NCBI GenBank assembly: GCA_002323895.1
Contig: DCQM01000156.1
Location: forward strand, 1-7,549
Origin: Akkermansiaceae bacterium UBA1518
GTDB taxonomy: Bacteria; Verrucomicrobiota; Verrucomicrobiia; Verrucomicrobiales; Akkermansiaceae
DNA: 7,549 bases
Reading direction: 5' to 3'
Position 1 is the stretch's first letter, and every line of letters starts with the position of its first letter. The position numbers and the translations under genes are program-made. Positions 4,665 to 7,549 of the stretch are shown here, piece by piece. The notes under the pieces were generated by a model that was not told the origin of the DNA, ran no database searches, and saw nothing but the letters and a program-made list of their open reading frames with translations.

Positions 4665-7549
4665 TTAAGAGATAAGCCAATTAGAGGGAATTTGTACGAC
4701 GACTTTGGCGACCGTTCCCCGGTTGAAAAGAATGCTTGAACTGGTCTCAATGTCGAGAACCCCGTTTGAAAAAACTAGTTCCTGACCATCATTTTTGAAG
4801 ACGGTGGCCTTAGGCTTATCAAGATCTTCACAGGACTTGTATTGCAAAGGAGTCCGAGCATGGGTAAAGGACAGCACGCCATCAACGAACTCTGCTGCTC
4901 GAAGGAGGTGAGGACGGAAACTCAGCTGCCCGTCTTCAAAGTCTATTCCCAACTCTCCCAGACGGCAGAGCAAACCTTCCTTCACTTGTCCGGTCAGGCC
5001 CGGTTGTTGGGCCCCTCTCTCGCCCTGACTGTGAGAATAAGGTTCAGCCGGAAACGCTCCATAGCTTTGCGGAGTTTGACGGAAACCCAAACCTCGCTGG
5101 ACTGCATAATAGGCAGCGACGGACCGAGACTTCAGTTCATCACTTGATTTCCCAGTCTTGCAAACCGCCAAAGCAACTTCCTGCGCGGCTAGCATGAGTT
5201 TGGAAACCATATGCCAATAGACGCATCCCAAACCCTCATAACCAAACATGGAACCACTGCGCCCCGTAAAGGAGTGATGGGAGAAGACCTTTTCGTATAT
5301 TTTCTCGATCTCCGTTCGATTTTCGAGAGAAAGATCACCGATCTGAGTTAAGCAGTCCGTCAACGCGTATCCATTGACCAGAGTTTCATTAAACCTCCAA
5401 GCTCCCGTTCCGTCCTCGTAAACTAGACGCTCATCCCCTTTTTCCGCCATCGAAGCGAGGAGTTGATTACCTCTCAAGTCGGCATCAGGAATTCGATTAA
5501 GTTCATCAAATCCGGCGAGCTCGCGATCGGGATATAATAAATAGGTCGGATGACGTTTCGAACGAAGATCACTCTTGGCCAGATCCTCCAATAACCTCAC
5601 TGCAGTCTCATTCTCAAGGAACCCCGAGCTGAGAATCGCGACCTGACCTTCCAACATTAGCTGAAGGTTTTGAACTTTCATTTCCGGAATTCCTGGGCGC
5701 GCGTCTAGCACGTTGTAGGCATGCCAAAGTCCATCCGGTCTTCGGTTGGATTGCAAGACTCCCTCCACCGCATCAATCGCATGAGACAAGAAGCTAAGAA
5801 TACCAGAGGCAGGAAGACTCCCCTCGTGACAGATCTCTTCCCTGACCGAATCTCGATAATCTTGCATCACAAGGCCATTTGCCTGAGCCAGCTCAAATCG
5901 ATCATTACTCGATACCAGATCATTCTGCTTCCAGCGAGGGTCACCGAGGACTTCAGCCAATCGCTGAACTGCTTGTTCGGTCGCTTTGGAAACTGAGAAT
6001 GCAGTGAGCCTACATGTCTGAATCGAACGCTGTAAGAACCGCAAATAGCGGAGCAGATATCCCGTCGTTACGACCGAAAGACCATTGCCGGCTAGGGCAT
6101 TATTAGCGTCGTTCCACTCGGGCTTTTGGGCGTTCATCCAGATCCCACCATCTGGAATCAATTGACCAAGCTTAGCCATTGCGGGGATGAGTAATTTTTC
6201 GATCAACCCTACTCGAATCATCTCGCCACCTTCGTCGCAAAGGAGCAATCCATCCCCTCCGATCTCCTCTTTCTTGGCCAAAAGTTGATCATGACGCTCC
6301 TGATCAAACTCTACCGTATCGCGAGGATCTGCGAGGGTCTTCTCCCAACTTGCAAGTCGATACGGCACATCTGCAAAAACGAAATGAGACTCACTCCACG
6401 AATCAAGAAATCCAGGATCAATCTTTGCTTTGAGTTCCAGAAATTTTAGAAGGTAGATGATCTGATGATCGCCCCAGTAACCGATAGAAACCCAAGGATC
6501 TTCTGGATCAGGAACTTCCCAATCAACTCCCGATGAAGTCACGCGATAGGGATTAAAACCATCCACCGTGGAAGCGTTAAGAAATCTGGAAATAAAACCG
6601 TCGAGAAAAACCGGATAACTCCATGCGAGCGCCTCCCAGTTCTGGAAAATATCGCGCCAATTTCCTTCGTAATGGTGGACTGGTCGCCCCTCTTCATCAT
6701 GAAGCCGAATGTTAAACTTATTCCAAGGGCGGCTTGGATCACCATGCCGCCTGCCCAAAATAAGAGGCAAGTATTCCGTCGTGAGACGGATCAAATCTGA
6801 ATCGCCTTGGCCGCGGGCTTCCGCTATGACCCAGTCGCGTTCAAATGATTTAGGCAAACTCGAAAACCAGCCCTCAAATCGCTCAACTAACTCCCGATTA
6901 TTCTGAATTACAAAGTGCTTGAACTGAGCCGCGGAAACAAGCGATCCATTTTCAGGGAGACCCCCACGTAATAAGTTACAAAGAGTATTATGGTAGTGGT
7001 AATGAGAGGTATCGAGATCAGCGCCTTTCTGAAACCCATCCACTGATTCGACAAGCTCACGCAGGCTCTTCCGCCCTTCCTCTAAGTCTTCTTCAACGGC
7101 TGTGAGCAAAGTAATTTCGTCACGGAGTGACCCGACCAAGTTTCCGACCTCACGATGAGTCTGTTCAATCTCCGCAACCATCATCCACTCCTTGGACTCC
7201 TCTGCCGGCAGGGACAAATCTGCCCCCAATAAAAAGGCCCCGCGCTTTCCTCGTGATTTAGTTCTACCCCCAACGGAAGATCCACCCTCTAAAAACTGCT
7301 CGGCATCACGACGGGACAAAAAGGGTTCAGCCTCTGAAAAACCGGTGGTCCAAACGGTTGTAGCCTTTAGGCTTTCGAGAGGGATTGGAGCATCAACGAT
7401 TCCAGAAGCCAATCGATGAATCAACAAACGCCCTTCGCAGCAGACCTCGCTCATTTTGTAGGCATCAGCAAGACAACTTAAATCTAGATGCAAGCGCTGA
7501 CTCACTCCAGGCGCCTGCAAATCCTGAAGACCGTCCACGATCCTAAAAT
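4665..7549 (-). CDS. Clan GH-Q-type glycoside phosphorylase, probably GH149 beta-1,3-oligoglucan phosphorylase; 5' end beyond window
   Basis: Probably splits beta-1,3-gluco-oligosaccharides with phosphate, releasing glucose 1-phosphate in the cytoplasm. The frame stays open to the right edge. A GTG at 7538 could head a 957-residue product, but the frame continues upstream (FRI before it) and the first visible residues (VDGLQDLQAPGV) look internal, so the true start is outside; the families expected here exceed 1,000 residues. Counting from that GTG, conserved-looking blocks are HYHYHNTLCNLLRGG (179-193), GDPSRPWNKF (266-275), YEGNWRDIFQNWEALAWS (290-307), DGFNPYR (326-332), IGYWGDHQIIYLLK (352-365), KPEWNDANNALAGNGLSVVT (472-491) and GAQQPGLTGQVKE (842-854). 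WNDANNAL resembles the WND general-acid motif of GH94 phosphorylases, making D477 the likely acid; the TG near 849-850 may help bind phosphate. The C-terminus is beta-rich. Neighbouring GH81 supports beta-1,3 specificity. Alternatives are GH161 or a GH94 beta-1,2-oligoglucan phosphorylase. The clan is fairly sure, the family moderately so. Confidence 0.66.
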   Translation of the reverse strand, partial: FRIVDGLQDLQAPGVSQRLHLDLSCLADAYKMSEVCCEGRLLIHRLASGIVDAPIPLESLKATTVWTTGFSEAEPFLSRRDAEQFLEGGSSVGGRTKSRGKRGAFLLGADLSLPAEESKEWMMVAEIEQTHREVGNLVGSLRDEITLLTAVEEDLEEGRKSLRELVESVDGFQKGADLDTSHYHYHNTLCNLLRGGLPENGSLVSAAQFKHFVIQNNRELVERFEGWFSSLPKSFERDWVIAEARGQGDSDLIRLTTEYLPLILGRRHGDPSRPWNKFNIRLHDEEGRPVHHYEGNWRDIFQNWEALAWSYPVFLDGFISRFLNASTVDGFNPYRVTSSGVDWEVPDPEDPWVSIGYWGDHQIIYLLKFLELKAKIDPGFLDSWSESHFVFADVPYRLASWEKTLADPRDTVEFDQERHDQLLAKKEEIGGDGLLLCDEGGEMIRVGLIEKLLIPAMAKLGQLIPDGGIWMNAQKPEWNDANNALAGNGLSVVTTGYLLRYLRFLQRSIQTCRLTAFSVSKATEQAVQRLAEVLGDPRWKQNDLVSSNDRFELAQANGLVMQDYRDSVREEICHEGSLPASGILSFLSHAIDAVEGVLQSNRRPDGLWHAYNVLDARPGIPEMKVQNLQLMLEGQVAILSSGFLENETAVRLLEDLAKSDLRSKRHPTYLLYPDRELAGFDELNRIPDADLRGNQLLASMAEKGDERLVYEDGTGAWRFNETLVNGYALTDCLTQIGDLSLENRTEIEKIYEKVFSHHSFTGRSGSMFGYEGLGCVYWHMVSKLMLAAQEVALAVCKTGKSSDELKSRSVAAYYAVQRGLGFRQTPQSYGAFPAEPYSHSQGERGAQQPGLTGQVKEGLLCRLGELGIDFEDGQLSFRPHLLRAAEFVDGVLSFTHARTPLQYKSCEDLDKPKATVFKNDGQELVFSNGVLDIETSSSILFNRGTVAKVVVQIPSNWLIS

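Noticed and set aside
4842..5147. A 101-codon plus-strand open frame antisense to the phosphorylase gene
   Set aside because: It lies wholly inside a well-supported gene on the other strand, with no family motif and no ribosome-binding sequence; it is a shadow frame.
7192..7419. A 75-codon plus-strand open frame antisense to the start of the visible phosphorylase
   Set aside because: Low-complexity Arg/Ser/Pro-rich translation opposite conserved coding sequence; no sign of an independent gene.
7536..7538. GTG as the true start of the phosphorylase
   Set aside because: The frame is open upstream to the window edge, the first residues look like the interior of the protein, and related phosphorylases are longer, so this GTG is most likely an internal valine codon.

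Overview
The window reads as a compact beta-1,3-glucan (laminarin, callose or curdlan type) utilisation locus from a Gram-negative heterotroph. The chromosome style suggests Verrucomicrobiota, perhaps Opitutae. The grounds are moderate base composition, a LacI regulator beside a GPH-type sugar:cation symporter, no SusC/SusD pair, and translation starts without clear Shine-Dalgarno sequences. The taxonomic call is an inference from style, not a match. The locus is accessory carbohydrate metabolism. I see no mobile element, RNA gene, CRISPR array or prophage.

Layout, left to right. (1) Positions 1-2037, minus strand: a secreted GH81 endo-beta-1,3-glucanase. Its signal peptide and catalytic motifs are visible, and its C-terminal end runs off the left edge. 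(2) Positions 2038-2220: a divergent intergenic region. It holds a good promoter for the glucanase (TATAAT and TTGTAT boxes, 17-bp spacer), and a TTGCATA direct repeat lies inside that spacer, which is a likely operator. (3) Positions 2221-3276, plus strand: a LacI/GalR-family regulator. (4) Positions 3273-4652, minus strand: a GPH-family major facilitator sugar symporter, whose stop codon overlaps the regulator's stop. (5) Positions 4665-7549, minus strand: a very large clan GH-Q-type phosphorylase, most likely GH149 beta-1,3-oligoglucan phosphorylase. Its N-terminus lies beyond the right edge. It is followed after 12 bases by the symporter gene, so the two should form an operon.

Working model (inference). 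GH81 cuts beta-1,3-glucan outside the inner membrane. The GPH symporter brings oligosaccharides into the cytoplasm. The phosphorylase releases glucose 1-phosphate from them, saving ATP compared with hydrolysis. The LacI protein senses a sugar from the pathway and controls at least the glucanase promoter. The main points worth checking are the identity of the phosphorylase, the operator placed between the -35 and -10 boxes, and the unusual linker of the LacI protein.
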